DNA from: Acidobacteriaceae bacterium
Lineage (GTDB): Bacteria > Acidobacteriota > Terriglobia > Terriglobales > Acidobacteriaceae
Direction: 5' to 3'
DNA length: 36,238 nt
NCBI GenBank assembly: GCA_003165075.1
Contig: PLSM01000126.1
Location: 20,247-56,484 of the forward strand
Below are positions 17,353 through 24,677 of this stretch, piece by piece; positions within the stretch are counted from its first letter, which is position 1; the number at the start of each line of letters is the position of its first letter. Position numbers and translations under genes: made by a program. Under the pieces are notes generated by a model, which was given only the letters and a program-made list of their open reading frames with translations, did not search any database and was not told the DNA's origin.

Positions 17353-17712
17353 TCACGCACCGGCGCCATCGTGGCTCTTCGCCCCTTGTGTCAGATCCAC
17401 CTTGCCCCGAAAAATCGCGTTGTCTTCTACCGCCAGGCGTAGCGCCCGCACATCGCCCTGCACCACGCTGCCCGCACGCAACTCCACGCGCCCCGAGGCC
17501 ACAATGTTGCCCTGCACCTGGCCCAGAACCAGTACATCCTTTGCTGTCAGGTCCGCGGTTACATGGGCAGTGGGTCCAATGGTCAGCCGGCTCTCCGCCA
17601 GGCCGATGGTTCCCTCCACGTGTCCGTCGACGATTAGGTCTTCGCTACCTTTTACTTCGCCGCGAATCACTACCGTCTTGCCGATCCGGGCAAGACCATT
17701 TTCCGTCGTCAT
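17353..17712 (-). CDS. Bactofilin (polymer-forming cytoskeletal protein)
   Basis: A 119-aa bactofilin-domain protein. The central part is a right-handed beta-helix of short repeats: VIRGEVKGSEDLIVDGHVEGTI, then LTIGPTAHVTADLTAKDVLVLGQVQGNI, and RVELRAGSVVQGDVRALRLAVEDNAIFRGKVDL, each turn about 17-19 residues. Bactofilins polymerise without nucleotide into membrane-associated filaments that place cell-wall enzymes. The chosen ATG (17712) follows GGAGG by 9 bases; an upstream in-frame ATG at 17742 has no such site. It is paired with the methyltransferase-like gene. Confidence 0.92.
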   Translation of the reverse strand: MTTENGLARIGKTVVIRGEVKGSEDLIVDGHVEGTIGLAESRLTIGPTAHVTADLTAKDVLVLGQVQGNIVASGRVELRAGSVVQGDVRALRLAVEDNAIFRGKVDLTQGAKSHDGAGA

Positions 17713-17963
17713 AGTGCAATTCCTCCCGAGGCACTGATTCAAGCATGTTTCAGGATGCGTGGAGAGGCCCCATCATACTGCTCCCCCACTCGTTACCGGA
17801 GCATCTGTTCTCAGAGCAGAGTACCGGCATACCAGTCCCTGAAGGCGCCAGAGGCCCTGCCCGAACTATACGCAACCCGGCTCGCGACTTCAATTACAGC
17901 AACCACCGCCAGTTGCACGAGTCTAATACACCATGGCACCGGACAATGTTGGGCGGCTGGCGA

Positions 17964-18830
17964 ATGACGGCTAAACTGTTTGTAATGCGCCTCCCTCTCT
18001 GGCTGATTCTGGTACCTCCGATGACCCTCGCAGCGCACGGTCCATCGCAGGCGCCGTCTGCGCAGAGCGATGCCCTCGTCAGGAGGGCGCTGGCCGCCGA
18101 GTTGCGCACCGCCCGGGACACGCAGCACCCCATGCGCTACCAGTTGCGCAAGTGGAGCCCGCGCCTCTCCTCCACCAAGGAGATCCTCGAAACCAGGGAC
18201 GGCGCCGTGGCGCGTCTGCTGCAGATCAACGACCAGCAGCTGCCCCCCGCAGATGAGCAAAAGGAGCAGGACAGGCTCGACGGATTGCTCAGCGATCCCA
18301 GCCGACAACACCACCGCAAGCAGGCTGAGGACAGTGATGCGGACCGCGCCTTGAAGGTTTTGCGCGCTCTGCCAAATGCATTCCTTTACCAGTTTGCGGG
18401 GACGGGAATGGGACCCGCGGGAAAGGTGGAGAAGTTCACCTTCAGGCCCAACCCGAATTTCATTCCTCCCGACCTTGAGACCCAGGTCTTGACCGCCATG
18501 ACGGGGGAGCTTTGGGTGGACGTGGCCCAGGAGCGCGTAACGCGCCTTGAAGGCCACCTGGACCATGACGTTGACATCGGCTGGGGCATCCTGGGCCGCC
18601 TCAATAAGGGCGGATGGATCGTCATCGCCCAGGCCGACGTGGGCGGGCGTCAATGGCGTGTGGTGCGATTCCAGATGGCCATGAGCGGTCGTGTGCTCTT
18701 CAAGTCCCGCAGCTTCGACACCACTGAAGAAGAATCGGGATTCACTCCCATTCCCGCCGGACTGACCTACCAGCAGGGCATCCAGATGTTGCGTGCTGGC
18801 CAGAGCAACGCTTCCCACCCCAGCCGCTAA
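17964..18830 (+). CDS. Secreted protein of unknown function
   Basis: A 288-aa protein as started here. An N-terminal signal peptide (MRLPLWLILVPPMTLAAHG core) directs it out of the cytoplasm. A charged helical region (ELRTARDTQHPMRYQLRKW, then a Gln/Asp-rich stretch) is followed by beta-rich sequence with GELWVDVAQERVTRLEGHL and GWGILGRLNKGGWIVIAQADVG, which is LolA/LolB-like in feel but not assignable. Several starts are possible: 17946, 17964 or 17985. The last has TTGGGC-N17-TAAACT ending 7 bases before it, so it could be a leaderless start. It diverges from the bactofilin gene. Confidence 0.75.
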   Translation: MTAKLFVMRLPLWLILVPPMTLAAHGPSQAPSAQSDALVRRALAAELRTARDTQHPMRYQLRKWSPRLSSTKEILETRDGAVARLLQINDQQLPPADEQKEQDRLDGLLSDPSRQHHRKQAEDSDADRALKVLRALPNAFLYQFAGTGMGPAGKVEKFTFRPNPNFIPPDLETQVLTAMTGELWVDVAQERVTRLEGHLDHDVDIGWGILGRLNKGGWIVIAQADVGGRQWRVVRFQMAMSGRVLFKSRSFDTTEEESGFTPIPAGLTYQQGIQMLRAGQSNASHPSR

Positions 18831-18960
18831 AAAACTCGAGAATTGCAGCTATGGGAGCGGGCGAATCGAAGTTGCTCCTCCCTCCAGAAAAGCCACCCCG
18901 CGTAATGCCCGTAACACCGCACTTATCTCGAAATTGTCCTGAAAGGCCGCCTTCAAATAA

Positions 18961-18994
18961 AAAGCTGCCCCATCCGCTCGGATGAGGCAGCTTT
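18961..18994 (-). terminator. Terminator of the atpZ-atpI-atpB-atpE cluster
   Basis: A 15-bp stem (AAAGCTGCC and CATCC arms with one C-A mismatch) around GCTC. On the minus strand it is followed by TTTTTATTTG, a good T-tract, 19 bases after the atpE stop. It shows the transcript ends at atpE. Confidence 0.9.
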
Positions 18995-19012
18995 GTTGTA
19001 AAGCGTCAAGCC

Positions 19013-19315
19013 TTACTTGGCGACCACGGCGAAGACGATCACCAGGGTAAACAAGCTGAGGGACTCCATGAAAGCCAGGCCCAGAACCAGAAGCGTCATG
19101 ATTCCAGCCCTCGCCCCGGGATTGCGGGCCAGCGCCTCGGTTGCTGAAGCTGTTGCCCTGCCCTGGCCAAGGCCGCAAAGACCGGCAGCAAGAGCCATGC
19201 CGATGCCGGCGCCGATCGGCACCATGTTGATAGCGGCCGAGCCGCCATCCGCAAAGGCCGGTACGGCAAAGCAAAGAACCGCCATGGCCATGAATACAAA
19301 TTGAAGTTTCCGCAT
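19013..19315 (-). CDS. atpE: ATP synthase F0 subunit c
   Basis: A 100-aa proteolipid forming the rotor ring. Residues 1-22 look like a signal peptide (MRKLQFVFMAMAVLCFAVPAFA), an N-terminal extension absent in E. coli. Helix 1 carries GLGQGRATASATEALARNPGA with Q51; helix 2 carries LAFMESLSLFTLV with the ion-binding carboxylate E84 followed by S85. Q51 and E84 are 33 apart, exactly as Q32 and E65 in Ilyobacter tartaricus. The ATG 19315 has AGGAG upstream; the in-frame upstream ATG does not. It lies 225 bases after atpB. Confidence 0.95.
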   Translation of the reverse strand: MRKLQFVFMAMAVLCFAVPAFADGGSAAINMVPIGAGIGMALAAGLCGLGQGRATASATEALARNPGARAGIMTLLVLGLAFMESLSLFTLVIVFAVVAK

Positions 19316-19540
19316 AATTCTCCTGCTTCCTTTAGGATTGACCGCCAGTAGGTGGTTGAAGCTCACCGTGCTGGCTCCCTCACGCTGGCGGCCGTTCGTT
19401 TGCCCGGAGCAGAAGCGCTCTCCGGCGAAATTCTCTGTCTCTCCTCAAGCTAGGTTTGACGCCCTCTTTGCACCAAACTCAGCCCGAATGCCTAGCTTTT
19501 TCTCCGCCCGATTGATTCAATGCCGTATCGGGACTTTAGC
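19316..19540. other. Long gap between atpB and atpE
   Basis: A 225-base non-coding gap inside the F0 cluster. On the minus strand a CCCGAT/ATCGGG stem with a 14-base loop lies at about 19506-19531. No clear promoter or terminator is seen. It may allow separate processing or extra atpE initiation, since many more c subunits than a subunits are needed. Confidence 0.4.
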
Positions 19541-20281
19541 CTAGTGCTCGTGCGCAACCGCCTGGGACAGGTAAATCAGCGTCAGGAGCATGAAGATATA
19601 CGCCTGAATGCATGCGACGAAAGCATGCAACCCCAGAAAAACTGCCGGAACCGCGAAAGGCACCAGCGAAAAGAACACCAGCGCCACTAGATCGCTGGCG
19701 AGCATGTTGGCGTAAAGACGAATGGTGAGCGACATGACGCGCGCGCAGTGGGAGATGATCTCGATGGGAAGCATCAGGGGAATCAGCCACCACATCGGCC
19801 CCAGGAACTGCTTCACATAACCAAATCCGTTTGCTCGAATGCCTTGATAGTGGTAGTAGCCGAAGGTGAGCACCGCAAGACCCAGAGGCACCCATGGGAA
19901 CTTGGTGGCCATCTCAACGCCCGGAATCAGCCCCGTCAGATTGTTGATTAAAACGAACAGGAAGATACAGGTGGCGTACGCCTGGAACCGCTCGTAGCCG
20001 TGGCCGATGACCTGCTCTGCCTGGCCGCCCGTAAACTCATGAACCATTTCCACAACCTGTTGCAGCGGCGCAGGCTTTTCCACCGACAAAGTGAGCCGCA
20101 CGATGATGAAAACAACGATGAGGCCGCACACCACCAACAGTTCCAACCCCAAGGCCTTATTGACCGCGATGGCCTTCTCAGCCGCCTCGGCTGGGTGGAC
20201 GCCGATCGTCTGATATGCCTTGGCCTCCACTCCCATGAAGAGGTCGTTCAGTAAACGCACTAATACAAAAGTTTCCGGCAT
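19541..20281 (-). CDS. atpB: ATP synthase F0 subunit a
   Basis: A 246-aa membrane stator subunit that forms the ion half-channels. The essential arginine is R188 in SLTIRLYANM (equivalent to E. coli R210), preceded by IEIISHCAR. Other family segments are VLINNLTGLIPG (about 110-121) and the C-terminal FVACIQAYIFMLLTLIYLSQAVAHEH. The ATG at 20281 is the first giving a family-like N-terminus; upstream codons to 20434 run into the atpI-like gene. No clear Shine-Dalgarno sequence precedes it (GACTATAGTCCCG), so the start is the least certain part. Confidence 0.94.
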   Translation of the reverse strand: MPETFVLVRLLNDLFMGVEAKAYQTIGVHPAEAAEKAIAVNKALGLELLVVCGLIVVFIIVRLTLSVEKPAPLQQVVEMVHEFTGGQAEQVIGHGYERFQAYATCIFLFVLINNLTGLIPGVEMATKFPWVPLGLAVLTFGYYHYQGIRANGFGYVKQFLGPMWWLIPLMLPIEIISHCARVMSLTIRLYANMLASDLVALVFFSLVPFAVPAVFLGLHAFVACIQAYIFMLLTLIYLSQAVAHEH

Positions 20282-20340
20282 CGGGACTATAGTCTTTCTG
20301 TTTCCGGCACGCGTTACGCAAGGAAAGCCGTTGTGACTGC

Positions 20341-20754
20341 TCAGGTCTTGAGCAGCCTGAGCGCCCCCCAGGCTATGGTCACAAGCGCCAAGCCCAGGCC
20401 GCAAAGAAGCGCTAACACCGAACCTCGGAAACATTTAAGGCTACCATAAATCGCCCCCGCAAAGAGTGTGAGCCTGAGCACAAAGAAGATGACCACCCGC
20501 AGCACGCCCCCTGGCATCTTCTGATGATCGAGCTGGGCATTGACAAACCGCACCAACCGCTGCCATTCCAGAATGCTTGCCGCCGAAATGGCGGTTCCTA
20601 CGGCCAGCATCGCCGCGTTGCGCCAGCCGGAGGCAATCCACAGCACCGCTGCGGAAATCAGCCCCAGAATCAGCGTGTCGCGAATGGCCCGCTGCAGCAG
20701 GGCCTGCAGCGCCTCATCTGTCATGCCGCCAAGAGGATGAGTTTCTTCAGTCAT
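20341..20754 (-). CDS. atpI: ATP synthase subunit I-like protein
   Basis: A 137-aa protein with four hydrophobic helices (about 28-46, 48-62, 86-105, 112-133), matching the size and topology of AtpI, the factor that helps assemble the c-ring. Sequence in this family is weakly conserved, so context carries much of the call. It lies between atpZ and atpB and its ATG overlaps the atpZ stop (ATGA). The gap to atpB is 59 bases. Confidence 0.75.
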   Translation of the reverse strand: MTEETHPLGGMTDEALQALLQRAIRDTLILGLISAAVLWIASGWRNAAMLAVGTAISAASILEWQRLVRFVNAQLDHQKMPGGVLRVVIFFVLRLTLFAGAIYGSLKCFRGSVLALLCGLGLALVTIAWGALRLLKT

Positions 20755-21068
20755 GGTTTCGTCTTTGGGTTTTCCTTCTCATTTTCACTCTCGGCCTGAT
20801 CCTCAATTCCAGAATCTCTCACTGCGGTCTGCGCCAGCCGAATCACATAGATCAGCCCCGAAACTCCGCCAAAGAGCGCCCCGGCGATTCCGATCCACGA
20901 CTGGTGAAAGTGCCGGTCACCCCAGGCGCCGGCCACCCAGCCGATGCAGGCCGAGGAGGGCAGCAGCAACGCAATTTGCATCAGCTTTTCTGCCTGCACC
21001 AGGGCTCCGATTCCGCTGTCGGTCTTGCGGCGTGACTTGGACTCCGGAATGGGGCGGTTGAAGGGCAT
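20751..21068 (-). CDS. atpZ: AtpZ/AtpI-family protein
   Basis: A 105-aa protein with a soluble start, two membrane helices (about 29-48 and 58-77) and a charged tail rich in Glu/Lys. The [16 protein letters not shown] loop between the helices and the [16 protein letters not shown] second helix fit AtpZ, a small accessory protein of F-ATPases. It is the first gene of the F0 cluster. Its ATG overlaps an ATG on the other strand that opens the lysS frame. Confidence 0.78.
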   Translation of the reverse strand: MPFNRPIPESKSRRKTDSGIGALVQAEKLMQIALLLPSSACIGWVAGAWGDRHFHQSWIGIAGALFGGVSGLIYVIRLAQTAVRDSGIEDQAESENEKENPKTKP

Positions 21069-21109
21069 GGAAGCTATTCACAAGCATACAGGGCATCCCA
21101 AGGAGCGGG

Positions 21110-21115
21110 TATACT
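21110..21115 (+). promoter_or_regulatory. -10 box TATACT upstream of lysS
   Basis: TATACT at 21110-21115 would start transcription near 21122, downstream of the first possible ATG (21067) and 35 bases before the GTG at 21157. No good -35 is visible. It supports the GTG as the true lysS start. Confidence 0.45.
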
Positions 21116-21156
21116 TCCCTTTTGGGCAGTTGCCCGCCGAGTGGAAGGAAAACAGA

Positions 21157-22761
21157 GTGTTCGATTCAGAGTTTGAGCGCAGCCTGTTCGACCTGCGCAG
21201 GGCAAAGTTGGAAGAGATTCAGAAGCTGGGTCAGCCGGCTTACCCTAACCAGTTCCCTGCTTCCCACACGGTCCCGGCTGTCCGTGCCAAATGGGGTGAA
21301 TCCCAAGCCGGGGACCTTGAAACCAACCAGATCACAGTGGCCGTCGCAGGCCGCATCATGGCCATTCGCGCCCAGGGCAAGGCCGGCTTTGCCACCTTGC
21401 AGCAGGGGGGCGAGCGCCTGCAAATCTATGTCCGGCTCGACGCGGTGGGCGACCAGGCGTTCGCGCTCTACAAACTGCTCGATCTTGGCGACCACATCGG
21501 TGTCAGCGGCTATCTCTTCCGCACCCGCACCGGCGAGCTGACGGTGCACGTCGAGCGGCTCACCTTTCTCTCCAAGGCCATGCTCGCCTTGCCCGAGAAA
21601 TTTCATGGCCTGGCCGACGTGGAGTTGCGCTACCGCCAGCGTTACGTCGACTTGTTCAGCAACCTCGAAAGCCGTGCCGTATTTGTAAAGCGCGCCAAGG
21701 TCCTCAAGGCGCTGCGCCGCTTCTTCGACGAGCGCGGTTACCTTGAAGTGGAAACACCGATGATGCAGCAGATCGCCGGTGGCGCGGCGGCGCGGCCCTT
21801 CAAGACCCACCACAACGCCCTGGATATGGACCTCTTCCTGCGCATCGCGCCGGAGCTCTATTTAAAGCGCCTGGTGGTCGGGGGTCTCGATCGCGTCTAC
21901 GAAATCAACCGCAACTTCCGCAATGAGGGCGTCAGCACCCAGCACAATCCCGAGTTCACCATGCTGGAGTTCTACCAGGCCTACGCCAATTATCACGACT
22001 TGATGCAGCTCACTGAAGAGCTGATCGAGTTTGCAGCCCGCGAGGTGAACGGAACCGCCAAGGTTGAGTTCGACGGCAACACCATCGATCTTGCCCACTG
22101 GCAACGCCACACCATGCGCGACGCCATCCGCGAGTTCTGGCCTGAGGAGGCGGGTGTCAAGCCGGCCCTGACCGCCTTTGAGTCGGCGTCGGTGCTGCAG
22201 GCGCGCCTTCATGCCGCCGTTAGCTCCCTGGAAAAGGTGGCTGGCGAGACCACTCGGTTGACCCCCGAGCGCATTGCCGAACTGAAGACGCTTCGCGACG
22301 CGGTGGCTGCCGTCTACTATGACTCCATGAAGGGCGCGCCGCTGGGCAAATCTGTCTACAACCTCTTTGAGGCTGTAGTCGAGCCATATCTGATTCAGCC
22401 CACCATCATTTACGACTACCCAGTCGAAGTTTCGCCTCTCTCCAAGTCCAAGCCCGATGATCCGGCGCACGTTGAGCGCTTTGAATTCTTTGCCGGTGGT
22501 TTCGAACTGGGCAACGCCTTCAGCGAGCTGAACGACCCGGTGGAGCAGCACAAGCGCTTCGAACAGCAGATCACCGAGCGTGACCGCGGTGACGACGAAG
22601 CCCACCAGATGGACGAGGACTACGTGCGCGCGTTGGCCTACGGGTTGCCCCCCACCGGCGGTGAAGGCATTGGCGTGGACCGTCTGACCATGCTGCTCAC
22701 CGGTTCCAAGTCCATTCGCGATGTGATTCTGTTTCCGCTCATGCGCAACAGAGAACAGTGA
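21157..22761 (+). CDS. lysS: Lysyl-tRNA synthetase, class II
   Basis: A 534-aa enzyme charging tRNA-Lys. The N-terminal OB-fold anticodon-binding domain includes [23 protein letters not shown]; class II motif 1 lies around [17 protein letters not shown], motif 2 is [25 protein letters not shown], and motif 3 is [14 protein letters not shown] near the C-terminus. The catalytic domain has an insertion of about 50 residues ([12 protein letters not shown] to [12 protein letters not shown]) relative to the E. coli enzyme. The GTG at 21157 is chosen because AAGGA lies 7 bases before it and it gives the standard start [15 protein letters not shown]; the longer frame from ATG 21067 overlaps atpZ. Confidence 0.93.
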   Translation: MFDSEFERSLFDLRRAKLEEIQKLGQPAYPNQFPASHTVPAVRAKWGESQAGDLETNQITVAVAGRIMAIRAQGKAGFATLQQGGERLQIYVRLDAVGDQAFALYKLLDLGDHIGVSGYLFRTRTGELTVHVERLTFLSKAMLALPEKFHGLADVELRYRQRYVDLFSNLESRAVFVKRAKVLKALRRFFDERGYLEVETPMMQQIAGGAAARPFKTHHNALDMDLFLRIAPELYLKRLVVGGLDRVYEINRNFRNEGVSTQHNPEFTMLEFYQAYANYHDLMQLTEELIEFAAREVNGTAKVEFDGNTIDLAHWQRHTMRDAIREFWPEEAGVKPALTAFESASVLQARLHAAVSSLEKVAGETTRLTPERIAELKTLRDAVAAVYYDSMKGAPLGKSVYNLFEAVVEPYLIQPTIIYDYPVEVSPLSKSKPDDPAHVERFEFFAGGFELGNAFSELNDPVEQHKRFEQQITERDRGDDEAHQMDEDYVRALAYGLPPTGGEGIGVDRLTMLLTGSKSIRDVILFPLMRNREQ

Positions 22762-22763
22762 AC

Positions 22764-22801
22764 AGAGAATAGGGAACAGTGATCACTGTTCCCTATTCTC
22801 T
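22764..22801. repeat. Perfect 38-bp palindrome after lysS
   Basis: The arms are 19 bases each: AGAGAATAGGGAACAGTGA and its exact reverse complement, with no loop. It begins 3 bases after the lysS stop and can fold into a long hairpin on either strand, so it may end or protect the lysS transcript. It is part of a larger 7-bp-periodic block. Confidence 0.95.
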
Positions 22802-22830
22802 GATCACTGATCACTGTTCACTGTTCACTG
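22801..22830. repeat. 7-bp tandem repeat TGATCAC/TGTTCAC
   Basis: Two copies of TGATCAC followed by two of TGTTCAC and a partial copy. The left half of the neighbouring palindrome shows the same period on the opposite strand (GAACAGT, GAACAGA, GAATAGG, GAACAGT), so the whole block of about 75 bases looks like one repeat family folded back on itself. Confidence 0.9.
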
Positions 22831-22847
22831 AAAGCTAGGAGCTGCTT

Positions 22848-23645
22848 TTGAACATCCTTTTTGTCGGTGACATCTTTGGCAGCGCGGGCCGCAGAATCGT
22901 GCGTGAGCACATCGGTCACGTGTGCGAAGCACATCAAGTAGATCTCGTCATTATCAACGCAGAGAATGCGGCCGGCGGTTTTGGCGTGACGCCGCAGATT
23001 GCCGACGATTTATTCGACCTGGGTGCGGACGTGCTCACCACCGGCAACCATGTCTGGGACAAGCGCGAACTGCTCGATTACTTCAACTCCGTGCCCGCGG
23101 AGAGCCAGGACCGTCCCCGCCGCGTGCTGCGCCCCGCCAACCTGGCGCCCGGCCTGCCCGGCTACGGATATTTTGAAGGCACCACCCGCAGCGGCGTGGA
23201 CTATGCGGTTCTGAACCTGATGGGCCGGGTATTTATGACCGGCACCAACGACCCCTTCCACGCTGTCAATGACCTGCTCGCAGGCATCAAGGCCAAGGTC
23301 ATCGTACTGGACTTTCACGGTGAAGCCACCAGCGAGAAAGTGGCCATGGGATGGCATCTTGACGGCCGCGTAACGGCAGTCCTGGGCACCCACACCCATA
23401 TCCCCACGGCAGACGAGCGGGTGCTGCCGGGCGGTACGGCCTACCAGACCGATGTCGGTATGAGCGGTCCCTATGACAGTGTGATCGGCGTCGAAAAGGA
23501 TCTTGTGCTGCACAAGTTCCTCACTGGAATGCCGGGCAAGTTCGAAGCCGCCAAGGGCAATCCGAAAATGTGCGCAACCCTAGTCACCTGCGACCCGGCT
23601 ACGGGGCGCGCATCCGCGATCCAGCGAATCATGTTGGGAGAGTGA
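22848..23645 (+). CDS. ymdB: YmdB-family metallophosphoesterase
   Basis: A 265-aa phosphodiesterase of the TIGR00282/YmdB type; Bacillus YmdB hydrolyses 2',3'-cyclic nucleotides and affects biofilm and motility gene expression. Metal-binding motifs are VGDIFGSAGR (6-15), NAENAAGGFG (37-46), TTGNHVWDKREL (64-75), DFHGEATSEK and GTHTHIPTADER, ending with TDVGMSGPYDSVIG. Length is typical. The start is TTG at 22848 with TAGGAG (22836-22841) six bases upstream. It probably shares transcription with lysS unless the palindrome between them stops it. Confidence 0.93.
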   Translation: MNILFVGDIFGSAGRRIVREHIGHVCEAHQVDLVIINAENAAGGFGVTPQIADDLFDLGADVLTTGNHVWDKRELLDYFNSVPAESQDRPRRVLRPANLAPGLPGYGYFEGTTRSGVDYAVLNLMGRVFMTGTNDPFHAVNDLLAGIKAKVIVLDFHGEATSEKVAMGWHLDGRVTAVLGTHTHIPTADERVLPGGTAYQTDVGMSGPYDSVIGVEKDLVLHKFLTGMPGKFEAAKGNPKMCATLVTCDPATGRASAIQRIMLGE

Positions 23646-23660
23646 ATTTCCGCTCCTCGC

Positions 23661-24523
23661 CTACTGCGGAACAGGAGTGCTCCGCAGGACCGCCGACTTC
23701 TGCTCTACGGGAGTTGCACGAATCAACTCTGCGGGCGAATGGGTCGCCTTGAGTAGTTTGCCCTTGCGCGTGAATGTCATGGTCCATTCCATCGGCCTGG
23801 GCGTCGCTGCTGCATCGGCAAACCTGATGATCTCTGCGCCGTCGAACCGGGCTTCCATCACCGCGCTCAGTGCTGGAGTGTGCTTGAGGCTTCCGGGCCC
23901 GTCCTCCGCGAACACCACCTGCGGGCGCGCTCCGGCCAATGCCGCGTAGCAAAGTCCATTTCCCAGCCAGTCGGAAGACTCTCTCTGTGGTTCTTCGGCC
24001 CGTATGTGGTTGAATGCCGAAACCGTAAGCGCGTTGATGGGCGCCGGCGAAAACAGCGAATTGCCACGACGGAGAATCGGGATGATACGCACCCTCCCAT
24101 CGCCGTTTCGCGGAATGGATGCCGAGAAGACAGTCACGTCCCCGCTCCGTGATTGCGCGTGTACTGCAGGAAGAGGTGGTTGGGCAACGCCGGACACACC
24201 AACTGCTCGTAGTCCCAGCCTCCCTGCTCCAGTTCAAACCCCGAGTAGCCGGCGTGCTCGGTAATGGAGAACTCGGCGTTTGCCGCCAGTCTGCGATCTT
24301 GTTCTGTCATTTGGGCGGCGCTGCGGAACTCGATCGAAAAAGCCGCTTGGCGGTACGGCGCGTCGATTGAAAACGGCGCCGGGGGAACGGCCGCAGGTAC
24401 AGGCTTGCCGCGGAACGCGTTGCCCTGGGCCTCCTCAAACGGCGTCTGGGCGTGAAGCGCAACGCAGAGTAATGCGGTGCAAACGACTGCCAAAATAGTG
24501 GGGAGCATTCCGAATCGGACCAT
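23661..24523 (-). pseudogene. Secreted protein of unknown function, frameshifted
   Basis: Two overlapping minus-strand frames make one protein if a base is restored. The first (24523 to about 24140) encodes a signal peptide (AVVCTALLCVALHAQ) and the first 128 residues, ending ..LQYTRNHGAG. The second continues with DVTVFSASIPRNGDG and runs 159 residues to 23661. The break lies in a run of four G on the minus strand (24140-24143); five G would give a continuous 287-aa protein. The second frame alone has no sensible start or signal peptide. This is either a true frameshift, a homopolymer sequencing error or a -1 slip site. I do not recognise the family. Confidence 0.75.
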
Positions 24524-24573
24524 GTTGGTCCCAGACTAACAAAGTATCGCGATTTTCAGCCGCAGAAACAGAG

Positions 24574-24598
24574 AGGGCAGCCCGGATCGGGCTGCCCT
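24574..24598. terminator. Hairpin between two minus-strand genes
   Basis: An 11-bp perfect stem, AGGGCAGCCCG paired with CGGGCTGCCCT, around a GAT loop. It lies 80 bases beyond the stop of the 438-aa gene. The T-tract is poor on the minus strand (CTCTGTTTCTG) and short on the plus strand (TTTGT), so it may be a weak terminator or an RNA-stabilising hairpin. Confidence 0.65.
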
Positions 24599-24677
24599 TT
24601 GTAATCCCAGGAACAGGTTGTCGTGCGGCAGGCTCATCAGAACCCGCCGCCCGAGTTACTCAATCAACAGCCCAGGA

